Assembly (NCBI GenBank): GCA_001936135.1 | Contig: CP012820.1 | Location: 1,488,001-1,552,000 of the forward strand | From: Saccharomycopsis fibuligera x Saccharomycopsis cf. fibuligera | Lineage: Eukaryota; Ascomycota; Saccharomycetes; Ascoideales; Saccharomycopsidaceae | Direction: 5' to 3' | Length of the DNA: 64,000 nucleotides | Shown here: positions 1 through 8,490 of the stretch, one piece after another | Numbering within the stretch: position 1 is the stretch's first letter | Layout: every line of letters starts with the position of its first letter | Position numbers and translations under genes: made by a program | Notes under the pieces: model-generated | What the model saw: only the letters and a program-made list of their open reading frames with translations | Told to the model about the DNA's origin: nothing | The model's database searches: none

Positions 1-1050
1 ACCATTATTGGAGTTATTATTGTATGGGCTCGCGTTACTATCATGAGAATAATTGCGCTGCTTAAAATTATTTTTATTGTGTTTGTAGTTATTGCTGTTG
101 CGGTTAAAATTAGTTTTAAACGGTTTTTCGTAACCGCCAACAGTAGATGCACCAGAAGCAATGTCAGCTGTCTCTGGAGAGGAAGCATTGTGAGCTTTAT
201 TCATTGGAGGACTAATATTGTTTTCTGCTGAACCGGCGACAACACTTACATTTTCCTTGGTAACGGTCTCAGTTTTTGAATTGTTAACAGTAAGTTTCTC
301 TACACCGACTGCAATATTTGAAGCGTCGCTGTTTTGAGTGTTATTCACTGGAATATCGGTTGTTTCAGTGGCGCTGATGTCAGCAGGAGCATCATGAACT
401 TTTTCTTCATTAGATGACAGCTGCTGCTTTTCAGTCTTTTCGGTATTGTTCTTTTCAACTATAGATTTTTTGGTAATGTCAACAGATCCGTTAGCAGTCT
501 TTGTGTTTGGCTGTTGACCAAAATCCCGGGGCATATTATTGTTGTCCTTTGACTTAGCATTATTGCTGTCTTTTGAAAGAGCGGTATTTTCTTTGCCTCT
601 GGCTCTAGACTTCTTCTTTTTTGGTCTCTTTGCTTTGGCTTTATTACTGGATAATTCAATTTCTGCATCTGCATATGGAACCCATTTTTCGTTTCTGGAG
701 AACTTTGCTTTGGCTTTGTGCGGCGAGTCCTGTGTGTTTGAAGAAGTATTGTTTGTGTCTTTCTTGGCCAAAGCAGCAGCAGGTGCTTTTTGCTTAGTTT
801 CGTTAACTGGTGTTGTTTTCTCCTTGGATGCCTGGGATGCCGGCGTAGCTTGAGATGGAGCTGGGGGTTTAACAGGTGATGATGCTGTTGGCTTGGATTT
901 AAGCTGTTCAGAAGCTTTGGATAAACTGGTCTTTCTTTGTGCCCAAACGTTGACCTGTGGAACTGGAGCTGGAAGTAGAACTGAGCGGCCAGAAGCGCTT
1001 TCTGGTTCGACACTCTCGACTTGTAATTTTGTTGAGGTTGATGCAGACAT
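1..1050 (-). CDS. Sro9/Slf1-like La-motif RNA-binding protein, N-terminal part only (truncated by window edge)
   Basis: The frame is open on the minus strand from an ATG at 1050 to the window edge, 350 codons without a stop. The start reads MSASTSTKLQ. An early APVPQVNVWAQRK segment and a KWVPYADAEIEL segment (around residue 140) are followed by a Lys/Arg-rich patch, a Ser/Thr/Asn-rich acidic stretch, and an Asn/Tyr/Lys/Arg-rich tail (KPFKTNFNRNSNNYKHNK). This order resembles the N-terminal half of yeast Sro9/Slf1. Those are cytoplasmic proteins that bind RNA and polysomes through a C-terminal La motif, which here would lie outside the window. The assignment rests on general architecture and the KWVP segment, not on the diagnostic domain. 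Upstream lies a 23-nt T run at 1211-1233. Confidence 0.55.
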   Translation of the reverse strand, partial: MSASTSTKLQVESVEPESASGRSVLLPAPVPQVNVWAQRKTSLSKASEQLKSKPTASSPVKPPAPSQATPASQASKEKTTPVNETKQKAPAAALAKKDTNNTSSNTQDSPHKAKAKFSRNEKWVPYADAEIELSSNKAKAKRPKKKKSRARGKENTALSKDSNNAKSKDNNNMPRDFGQQPNTKTANGSVDITKKSIVEKNNTEKTEKQQLSSNEEKVHDAPADISATETTDIPVNNTQNSDASNIAVGVEKLTVNNSKTETVTKENVSVVAGSAENNISPPMNKAHNASSPETADIASGASTVGGYEKPFKTNFNRNSNNYKHNKNNFKQRNYSHDSNASPYNNNSNNG

Positions 1051-1501
1051 GATAGAGCCAATGCTTGAAGTGAGATCAATTGGTTTTGTATTGGCTTGTG
1101 TTTAAAATGGTAAATTGATAACCCGATAAAAATAGAATACAAAGCACAAATGATTTCGAGAAGCTTCTTTTTATAAACTCGTATACGAATGCAGTTTTTG
1201 TATTTTTTTATTTTTTTTTTTTTTTTTTTTTTTATACTTTTATTATTGTTTTTTTAAATCAACTTGATCTAAACAACGAGCCTTCCTGTACGGTTTGTAC
1301 TGATTATTCTTGCTATTTTTTTTAGTAGTTTTGTATTTTTTTGATGGTTTGTTGTGGGCGCTAAAATAAGGTCAAGAAGAACCTGCTTGTTCGAAAATGA
1401 TATTAACAAGTGTAGCCAATGCAATGTGCCTGACCTTGAGCTTGCTGCAATACTAATATCAGACCAAGCAACTTTCAATCACTATCCAGGAGAAAAAGGA
1501 G

Positions 1502-1540
<39 letters not shown>

Positions 1541-2390
1541 TAAACAGGTAGAGAGAGTAGCTGAATGCAAGAGTAGCTTTGTGGTAAAAAGGCAGCGTGG
1601 ACGAAAGAAAGGAAGAGGCGAAAAATCGAGTAACTGAGTGAGGAAAAACAAAAAAGTACAAGACAGAAAGGCAGGAAAAACTGGGTGGGAACCGCCGACG
1701 GAGAAAACAAGAATTAACAATTGACAGTTTACGGAGTACTACAAATTGAATTGTGTGCAAGCGCTTGTGTGGCAAATCACTGGCAGCGACCAATGACAAA
1801 GAATACAACAACAGCACAATATGCTTTCTTTACTCACGACATATACTGTAGTACAATACTCTATGCTGTATAAAATACTAATTAGTTAATTCAAAACAAC
1901 CGCCTTTCCTGACAGAATCCGTATTGTGTCCGCTCTATATCCATTTGGCATCCGCATGATGTCCGGTGGGATGAAAGGAACGGAGCGGCATTCCAATCAA
2001 CCGACTGAACGAAATGTGGGCGTTCTCCGACACTTTTACCTAACCGCATTTCTCGGTAGCTGCAGCTCGAAACACCTTCCATTCGGGACCTCTCACCGAG
2101 GGCTACAAATTGGTGTTTTCGGGGTTTCGGGGTTTCGGGGTTCAAAAGGACCGAGAACATACTCTCTGTTTTGGCTCACCATGACGCATAAGAATGCAAT
2201 ATACCATGTGACTGGAAACGTGTATCTACATCACATGCCGTTCCATTTTTCAGTTAGCAGCATCAGAGAGAGAGAGAGCCCAGTCATCTCATAAGAATGA
2301 TATGGACCGGCTGTGAATACTTTTTATAGTCATTCAAGTATATCAGCCTACTGGAATTGGTTCAATTTATGTTTAATCATCAAGCGCGCG
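1051..2390. other. Divergent intergenic region between the Sro9-like gene and GPI12
   Basis: This 1.3-kb region separates two divergently transcribed genes and should hold both promoters. It contains a T23 run (1211-1233), a GA dinucleotide repeat of about 15 units (1505-1535), and three tandem copies of TTTCGGGG (2117-2140). Short ORFs on both strands start with GTG or lack coding character. I see no tRNA or other RNA gene. Confidence 0.6.
1505..1535. repeat. (GA)n microsatellite
   Basis: About fifteen GA units in a row in the intergenic region. Purine on the plus strand, so it appears as TC on the Sro9-like gene's sense strand. Confidence 0.9.
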
Positions 2391-3377
2391 ATGTCTGTTT
2401 GCAAACGTCTTGACATTTTCAAAAAATTAGCCAAATGCTTTATTGTAATAAACTTGTTCTGGATCGTGCTTTCCACGGTGATTCCATCGTACATCGGCGA
2501 TGCTGATGTTGATAGTGAATCACTATTCCAACTCAACGACAAAGCCGCCATTTCGAATCTCAAGCTAACCAACTCTCAAATATATCTAATTATTGCTCAT
2601 CCTGATGATGAAGTAATGTTTTTCTCCCCATCGATTATCGAACTAAACAAGCCGGTTTACGGTAACAATATCCATTTCATTTGTTTCAGCAACGGCAACG
2701 CCGATGGACTTGGCCACATTAGATCAAATGAGCTAATTAAAAGTGCTAGGATTTTTGGCGTTCCAGAGGAAAACGTTTACCAAATTGAAGACGAAATAAA
2801 CTTCAGAGATGCAATGAACGTCACATGGGACAGCACCAAGATTAGCGCTACCATCGACAAAATCATCACGTCCAATAGCAAAGTGGTATCTGGTCAAGTA
2901 GTCAACTTGATCACTTTTGATGAGCTGGGTGTGTCGGATCACCCAAACCATAAATCTTTACTAGGTGGGGCAAAGGCGTACCTTGAGCAACATGCAAACA
3001 GCGAAAGCAAACAGCACTTAGTACAAGTGTTCAAGTTGAATTCTTTGTCGTTTTTCGAGAAATATTCATTCACCATAATCACAAACATTCGTTTAATTGA
3101 AAAATATTTAAGCCAATTGAAATTCCCATGTGAGAGCATCAAAGGTACTGCATTAGATGTGCCCTCGGTTCATTGGCTTGCTGACATGTTCATGTCAAAA
3201 TTCAGCAAACCTGAAGATGAAAGCGTTATTCAAATTTTTTCTAATTTGCCTAGTGTTATATTGTCGTTGGCTGCTATGTCATTTGCTCATGACTCGCAGA
3301 TGGTGTGGTTTAGATGGGGATGGCTTTTGGTTAGTAAATTTGTCAATTTTAATGAGTTGCACAGAGTGCAAGTTTGA
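2391..3377 (+). CDS. GPI12: N-acetylglucosaminyl-phosphatidylinositol de-N-acetylase (PIG-L/GPI12)
   Basis: This enzyme removes the acetyl group from GlcNAc-PI, the second step of GPI-anchor synthesis, at the ER membrane. The protein is 328 residues, close to the usual length of about 300. A hydrophobic N-terminal helix (about residues 16-33) would anchor it. The zinc-site motif AHPDDE is at residues 69-74, SNGNADG follows near 100-106, and the second motif VSDHPNH is at 181-187; all are hallmarks of the LmbE/PIG-L family. I chose the ATG at 2391; the frame extends upstream to 2313 but only by a GTG start. Residue 179, just before GVSDHPNH, is encoded by CTG at 2925-2927. Serine there fits the family (small or polar residues) at least as well as leucine. 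Confidence 0.93.
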   Translation: MSVCKRLDIFKKLAKCFIVINLFWIVLSTVIPSYIGDADVDSESLFQLNDKAAISNLKLTNSQIYLIIAHPDDEVMFFSPSIIELNKPVYGNNIHFICFSNGNADGLGHIRSNELIKSARIFGVPEENVYQIEDEINFRDAMNVTWDSTKISATIDKIITSNSKVVSGQVVNLITFDELGVSDHPNHKSLLGGAKAYLEQHANSESKQHLVQVFKLNSLSFFEKYSFTIITNIRLIEKYLSQLKFPCESIKGTALDVPSVHWLADMFMSKFSKPEDESVIQIFSNLPSVILSLAAMSFAHDSQMVWFRWGWLLVSKFVNFNELHRVQV

Positions 3378-3590
3378 TGGATGGTTAGCTTCATCGGTCT
3401 TTGCTTTTGCTTAGCCTATTGCGTCAACTCACAATATCAAACAAAAACATACAGTGAGTTCAACGTAGGGAATATTGTCTATTAAAAGAATTTGCCTTAA
3501 TACGTATACAGTACATAGAACATTATCTGCATATTTGTCAAACCGTCATTAAATATATATATTTTTCATCTCAATTGTCGATGACAATAC

Positions 3591-5996
3591 TTAAAATATA
3601 CCAAAAAACTCTTCGTCTTCTTCTTCATCGAATTTTTTTTGCAGCTTAGCAAATGTATCAGCCACTAACTTCTTGTAATATTCCGGCTTGGAGATAAATT
3701 CACGATTCAAATTAAAGTATCGTTGGTAAACTTGTTCCATTAAACGATGGTCATGATGTTTGTAAAATTCAAGCAATTGCAAAAATTCAATGTTTTTTAA
3801 CTTTGGCTTTGGCTTATCATCTTCATTTTGTTTGGTAGTCTTTGCAGATTCGGGGTTTTCAAGCTTGGTGACTGCAATCTTGTCAATAAAATTTTGCTTC
3901 AAGATTTCAAATTCAGCAGTAATTTTGCCATATCTATAACTAGAAATGATACTATCGTACTCTTTTTTGAAATCGTAATCAAATTTGGCATCGCTACCAG
4001 CTACTTTCTTGTTGCTGTCGAAAAATTCTTTATTGCTGGCACTGTTTTTATTATTAATTTTGTTGTACATGAATACTGGCCCACCTTGAGTATTGTAAAG
4101 ATCTACAATCTCCTCACTAATTCCCTTTGAACCAGTAGCTTGCAAATTGACCAAGTTCTCATCTTTGAAACTCAAATTCACAATCATAAGCAAATAATTA
4201 TGATAAAATTGACGCAATTGTTTTGTATCATACAAATATGCTTTATACACGATAGGTAGTTCTTTAACTAGTTGCAAAAGACGATTATTTGCCACTAAGT
4301 TATTGAATCTCATTTCTAAGATCTTGATACTATATTCATGTTCTGGTTTTTCCATCAAGTAAATATTGAATAAATTGTCAAGTAGTTGATTTCTCTTGTT
4401 GATGAAATCTTGCTTAGATGTTTCAAGTTGTGCTTCTTTGAGAGAATCCGCCAACATTTCGCTGCGCCTGCTTTTTCTGCCAGACTTGTTATTGTCGCTG
4501 CCATTTTGCTGCTCCTCTTGAATAAGCTCACGAATTTGGTCATCACTAGGCACAATAGTATTATAGTCAGCCCATTTGAAAATTACTTCCCATAATTGAC
4601 CCTCAAGTTTCTTGTTGCTGAGAAGGGTTTGTTTCAAATGGTACTTGGCATCAAATTTGACCAAATATTGCATGGCGTCGAGAAATTGTCCATTGTAGGA
4701 AAATGCCGTCACTATGGCTTTCATCAAATTTAAATCTGGATAAATCGCACTATCCTTGGAAACAACAATATCATCTACATCATTTGGACCATTTTTGTTT
4801 GCAATACGATGATCAAGTGAGATCCCCCATGTGTTGGAAATGTGTTTTTCCAATAATTCAAGATTTGACAAGTATCCAATCCCGAGAATGATATTAATAT
4901 GGGTAATTAGATTAGGATGCACTTTCCCTGCTTCAGCGAGCTCATTAAGTTGTCCGATGATTGCTAACGCGCTAACTTGAAATGGATGTTTACCTTTCCA
5001 TGGTGTTCTTGCCACAGGTTTAGTTACTGGTGTAGTAGACTTTGCAGGTGATAATTCTACTTGATACTTCCATAATTGCGGCACTGCATTACTAAGTACT
5101 TTCAACTTCATGTTCCAATAATTCACATCAGAAAGAGCCCCAATAGGGTCAGCAACAGAGACACCCGCAACAAATTTCTTTTCAATGGTGTTGAAAAGCT
5201 TGAACACTTTGTCGAGCTTATAATTCTTGCTTTCGAGCTTTAATATGAGATAATAATCATTTATAGTCAAATGTTTTTCGCAGAAATTTTCATCATTTTC
5301 GAAAATCCGGAAAAAGTCTTTTGCCAAAAGCAACGTATTTTGCTTCAATGCACCAACTCTTTTCAATTGTTGTTTGATTTGCAAAAAATCTTGACTTTTG
5401 ACAACTGCCTGTTTCAGACCAATAGCGTTTTGCTTTGTAATGAATTCACGCTGAGCTGCTTTCAAATCATCAAACTTTTGCAAATAATACTGATGATATG
5501 CATAAATTTTGTTCAAAATCAATTTGAATGTATTGTAATCAATATCTTTCACTAGTTTTGCTGCATTCGTGTTGCGAATTAAGTGATTAATCTGTTGGAG
5601 CACTTTAACATTACGATCATCTTTGGAAAGGTCCACGTTACTAAACGCAAGTTGATTAAGATGCTTGCTCAAGAAGTTGGTGGGCAGCTTGGTTTCTGAG
5701 ATACGAAGTGCTTTTAAGCGGTGTTCAAGCTTTTTGCTGGTATCTTCGAGGTACTGATTAATGTTAATATCTGTTAGCTGTACTGGACTACTGCCATTAT
5801 TGATACTATTACTGTTATTGTTGTTTCTGCTGCTTGTACTGCTGAGATTGTTTTGCGCAGAGGTTGATGTGCTATTTGCAATATTGTGATTATTAGTTGT
5901 GTTGCTATTGCCGGTAGCAGTGGCAGTACTCGTACTATTGGTTAGTGATCTCTTGAAAACCAGCGGTATTCTTCCCTTGGAGGTTCTCAAGTACAT
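3591..5996 (-). CDS. Large mitochondrial PPR-like protein, possibly Rmd9-type mRNA stability factor
   Basis: The product is 801 residues. The N-terminus (MYLRTSKGRIPLVFKRSL) is basic with no acidic residue and looks like a mitochondrial presequence. A low-complexity Asn/Ser/Thr tract follows to about residue 70. The rest is predominantly helical and Leu/Lys/Asn-rich, with segments such as YPDLNLMKAIVTAFSYNGQF (about 425-444) that resemble pentatricopeptide-type helical pairs. The end is acidic (EEDEEFFGIF). The order of segments recalls the Rmd9 family, which protects mitochondrial mRNAs in yeast, but I cannot confirm orthology. Paired A-tract/AATT elements lie about 245 bases upstream at 6243-6257. 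Alternatives are other fungal mitochondrial RNA factors (Ccm1, Aep or Atp22 types). Confidence 0.6.
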   Translation of the reverse strand: MYLRTSKGRIPLVFKRSLTNSTSTATATGNSNTTNNHNIANSTSTSAQNNLSSTSSRNNNNSNSINNGSSPVQLTDININQYLEDTSKKLEHRLKALRISETKLPTNFLSKHLNQLAFSNVDLSKDDRNVKVLQQINHLIRNTNAAKLVKDIDYNTFKLILNKIYAYHQYYLQKFDDLKAAQREFITKQNAIGLKQAVVKSQDFLQIKQQLKRVGALKQNTLLLAKDFFRIFENDENFCEKHLTINDYYLILKLESKNYKLDKVFKLFNTIEKKFVAGVSVADPIGALSDVNYWNMKLKVLSNAVPQLWKYQVELSPAKSTTPVTKPVARTPWKGKHPFQVSALAIIGQLNELAEAGKVHPNLITHINIILGIGYLSNLELLEKHISNTWGISLDHRIANKNGPNDVDDIVVSKDSAIYPDLNLMKAIVTAFSYNGQFLDAMQYLVKFDAKYHLKQTLLSNKKLEGQLWEVIFKWADYNTIVPSDDQIRELIQEEQQNGSDNNKSGRKSRRSEMLADSLKEAQLETSKQDFINKRNQLLDNLFNIYLMEKPEHEYSIKILEMRFNNLVANNRLLQLVKELPIVYKAYLYDTKQLRQFYHNYLLMIVNLSFKDENLVNLQATGSKGISEEIVDLYNTQGGPVFMYNKINNKNSASNKEFFDSNKKVAGSDAKFDYDFKKEYDSIISSYRYGKITAEFEILKQNFIDKIAVTKLENPESAKTTKQNEDDKPKPKLKNIEFLQLLEFYKHHDHRLMEQVYQRYFNLNREFISKPEYYKKLVADTFAKLQKKFDEEEDEEFFGIF

Positions 5997-6527
5997 TTCT
6001 AAAAAGCAGGTAGTGGATGTAAATGAGTGAGTGAATGAATGGGTAAATGGATTAATAAGTAAATTTTGAGCTAGTCTGAATTAATTATTGCAACATATAG
6101 AAGCTTTTTTTATGTGTGTATACTGGTACTAATGGCAATAACACCCCCCGTTAGTGTATGATTTCCTGATTTCTTGATTTCTTGACGATTTCGTCTAGCC
6201 AATCGAAGCCACTCGGATAAAAAAAATGTTTTTCACTATGAAAAAAATTGAAAAATTGAAAAACCAGAAATATGTATAATTATGTACAAAGATGCAAGTA
6301 TTGAGTAATACATTATAGAGCATTTTTTTAGAAAAAATAGTGTATATTTTTAAAAAAAAAATTAAAATGAGTATAGATACAAAAGCATGTAAATGGTAAG
6401 TTTAAGAGTATATATTGGTATAGGATTGTTTCTGTAGCAAAGGTAAAAGGAATAGCTAGCAAGAGTAGTAAAATCGTCTAGTAAGTATAGAAAGTAAATA
6501 ACGTCATTTGCTAAAGTTCAGAAACAA
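5997..6527. other. Intergenic region between the PPR-like gene and YTP1
   Basis: Very AT-rich. It holds the promoter of the PPR-like gene and the 3' end of YTP1. The notable element is the paired AATT/A-tract motif at 6243-6257. I see no RNA gene or short coding ORF. Confidence 0.5.
6243..6257. promoter_or_regulatory. Paired A-tract/AATT element upstream of the PPR-like gene
   Basis: The exact 15-mer AAAAATTGAAAAATT occurs here and also at 45538-45552 and 49667-49681. It contains two AAAATT (AATTTT on the other strand) cores. AATTTT is the established rapid-growth element of mitochondrial ribosomal and growth genes in Candida species. It also resembles the RRPE of rRNA-processing genes. Its function here is inferred. 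Confidence 0.4.
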
Positions 6528-7988
6528 TCAGTAATGTTCCAATGATTCAAGCTCAAAATCATCAGCCCTAGGAGATGGCGTGGTGCCTCCTTCTTCAGAC
6601 AATCTTGGTGGATTATTTTCCAAAGTTGAATAATTGACATTCAGCTGCTGTTGGGAGCCGTTGCCACCACTATACTTGTCAACCCCAACCAATTTTAAAT
6701 AAAGCTCAATCAAGAGAACAAGCCAAAGAATAATTAAAAATGCAGCAGAAGTAATTACCATGATATAAGAAGAATGGCCAGCTCCAATATCATTAACAAG
6801 CACAAGCTGTTCTTCATTAGCTCCCATGAACAACAACCCAGCTTCCACTAATGAAAATGGTGCAAAATATTGGAAACTCAATATTTTCCCCGGCACGTAT
6901 CTTTTATCCTTAAGTAAGAAACCAATTTCAATGATTCTAGAAAATCCACCAAACATCAATGCAAGACCAAAGAAAAAATGTACCTTGGTGCTAATCGGCA
7001 AATGCTGAACATGGACAGACATGGCCCAACCAGTGATGGCAATAACCAAACCTGGCACAAATGACCGATGACCATCTTTAGACAAGTAAATGCCCACGAG
7101 CCCCATAGCCCACCAAATAATTCCCATTGCAGTGTGCTGAAAATCTCCATGACTCCAAGGTTCCCATGGTCGATGTTCAGTAAATGTGTTAATTAATCCC
7201 CATACAGTAATGACAATTGAATCCCAGAACTCTTGGGGATATTTGCCATCGTTGTTTCTAAACCATGGTACAATAAGCACCAACAACAATACGAATCCAT
7301 AGCCAATAAAAGCGCTGCCCATTATACCATGTGCCAAACATTGTCCAGTATGATTTGTATTATCACTGTAACAGAACCCAAGCAAAGCTACCACTGCCAT
7401 ACACACTTTGACCCATCCAGTAAGCACTGTTAGTACCGACACTGTCTTGTAAGTTCTTGAAAGAAATTTTGTGCCATATTTTTCCACAAAGTGGCTTTCG
7501 TGGACAGAAACTGGTAAGAATTTACTACCTGAGAGCAAGAGACCAAAAAAAGTATTGATACCGAGAAGTAAAAGCAAAAACCACGCGGTACCTCTTGATG
7601 TCTTGTTTTCATGACCATTAGGATCATTGAAACGTAGGAAAAGCGCTTCAACGACTGCATACCCAGTAGCGATGATATGTGTGTTGGTAGCAAATATGGT
7701 TCTTTCAGCAAAGGCTAACACTGCGCTGATGGAAGGCAAGACCAAAAGTAATATAAGAGACAAGAGCCAGTGGAATGTGTCCCATTTAACGTTTCGCTTA
7801 TAAGCTGTTTGTGAATTTTCACTATTATTATTACTATTATCGTTATGGCTGTCATCGTGATGTTCTGATTCTTCTTCATCATCGTCATCATCATCGTCTT
7901 CTCCATCATGAGCCACCACCAAGGTTATCAACAATGCTATAAGCAATAGCACGTTGTATAGCTTCCTACTAAGCGGACTTAGTTGCAT
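6528..7988 (-). CDS. YTP1: Ytp1-like multi-pass membrane protein
   Basis: A 486-residue membrane protein matching the Ytp1 family (DUF2427 N-terminal part plus Ytp1 C-terminal part; Saccharomyces Ytp1 is about 459 residues). A signal peptide covers residues 1-26. It is followed by a striking acidic/His-rich luminal stretch (HDGEDDDDDDDEEESEHHDD) that could bind metal. About ten hydrophobic segments follow, with conserved-looking TEHRPWEPWSHGDFQHTAMG near residue 270. The C-terminal tail is hydrophilic and Ser/Pro-rich. The family has similarity to mitochondrial electron-transport proteins by historical annotation only; its biochemical role is unknown. The ATG at 7988 is well placed for the signal peptide. 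Confidence 0.88.
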   Translation of the reverse strand: MQLSPLSRKLYNVLLLIALLITLVVAHDGEDDDDDDDEEESEHHDDSHNDNSNNNSENSQTAYKRNVKWDTFHWLLSLILLLVLPSISAVLAFAERTIFATNTHIIATGYAVVEALFLRFNDPNGHENKTSRGTAWFLLLLLGINTFFGLLLSGSKFLPVSVHESHFVEKYGTKFLSRTYKTVSVLTVLTGWVKVCMAVVALLGFCYSDNTNHTGQCLAHGIMGSAFIGYGFVLLLVLIVPWFRNNDGKYPQEFWDSIVITVWGLINTFTEHRPWEPWSHGDFQHTAMGIIWWAMGLVGIYLSKDGHRSFVPGLVIAITGWAMSVHVQHLPISTKVHFFFGLALMFGGFSRIIEIGFLLKDKRYVPGKILSFQYFAPFSLVEAGLLFMGANEEQLVLVNDIGAGHSSYIMVITSAAFLIILWLVLLIELYLKLVGVDKYSGGNGSQQQLNVNYSTLENNPPRLSEEGGTTPSPRADDFELESLEHY

Positions 7989-8490
7989 TGTGGATGTTAG
8001 CTTATGGCTAAGTTTGAGTGCTAAGGGTGTGAAGAAGCTGGTGTTTGTCGTGCCTTGTCTTGTCTTGTATTTTTCTTCTTGGCGACGTTGCTATATTTGA
8101 ATTTTGAACGATAAAAAATTAAAAAATCAAAGTGACAGCTGCAGCATCCCGCATCGCTACAGTCGTGACGCGGTGTTTACCTTCACATATCACCACCAGT
8201 TGCTATTCCTTTTATACTATTTTTTATCAAACTGTGAAAGATAGTATGGCTGATCTCATTTACTTTGTGAGTTCACAAGATAAATAACGAAACATATTTT
8301 CAAACACAGTTATTTCCTGTAATACATAATAACTAGCAGGAACTCTAATCAAACAAAAAGGAGTATCTTCATTGGAAACAAGCCATAAGCTAAAATATAT
8401 AATACAAGAATTCAAATCTCAACCTAAACAAATGAACAAAAAAACTAAAAGCCTCAATATCTTAGCAGACAGCAGTATAACATGATAATA
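7989..8490. other. Intergenic region, YTP1 promoter and TUL1 3' end
   Basis: About 500 bases, AT-rich, between two minus-strand genes. It should contain the YTP1 promoter and the TUL1 terminator. A moderately GC-rich patch lies at 8135-8175. I see no RNA gene or coding ORF. Confidence 0.5.

Noticed and set aside
459-1142. 227-codon minus-strand frame
   Set aside because: Overlaps the better-supported Sro9-like frame on the same strand, and its composition (Leu/His/Gln/Lys/Pro) is that of a frame-shifted reading of that gene.
1891-2294. Overlapping short frames on both strands (89 and 122 codons)
   Set aside because: The plus-strand one starts with GTG, neither has a recognisable motif, and they lie in a promoter region with TTTCGGGG repeats.
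2313-2390. 26-codon N-terminal extension of GPI12
   Set aside because: It starts with GTG; yeast nuclear genes almost always start with ATG, and the ATG at 2391 gives the expected length and anchor helix.
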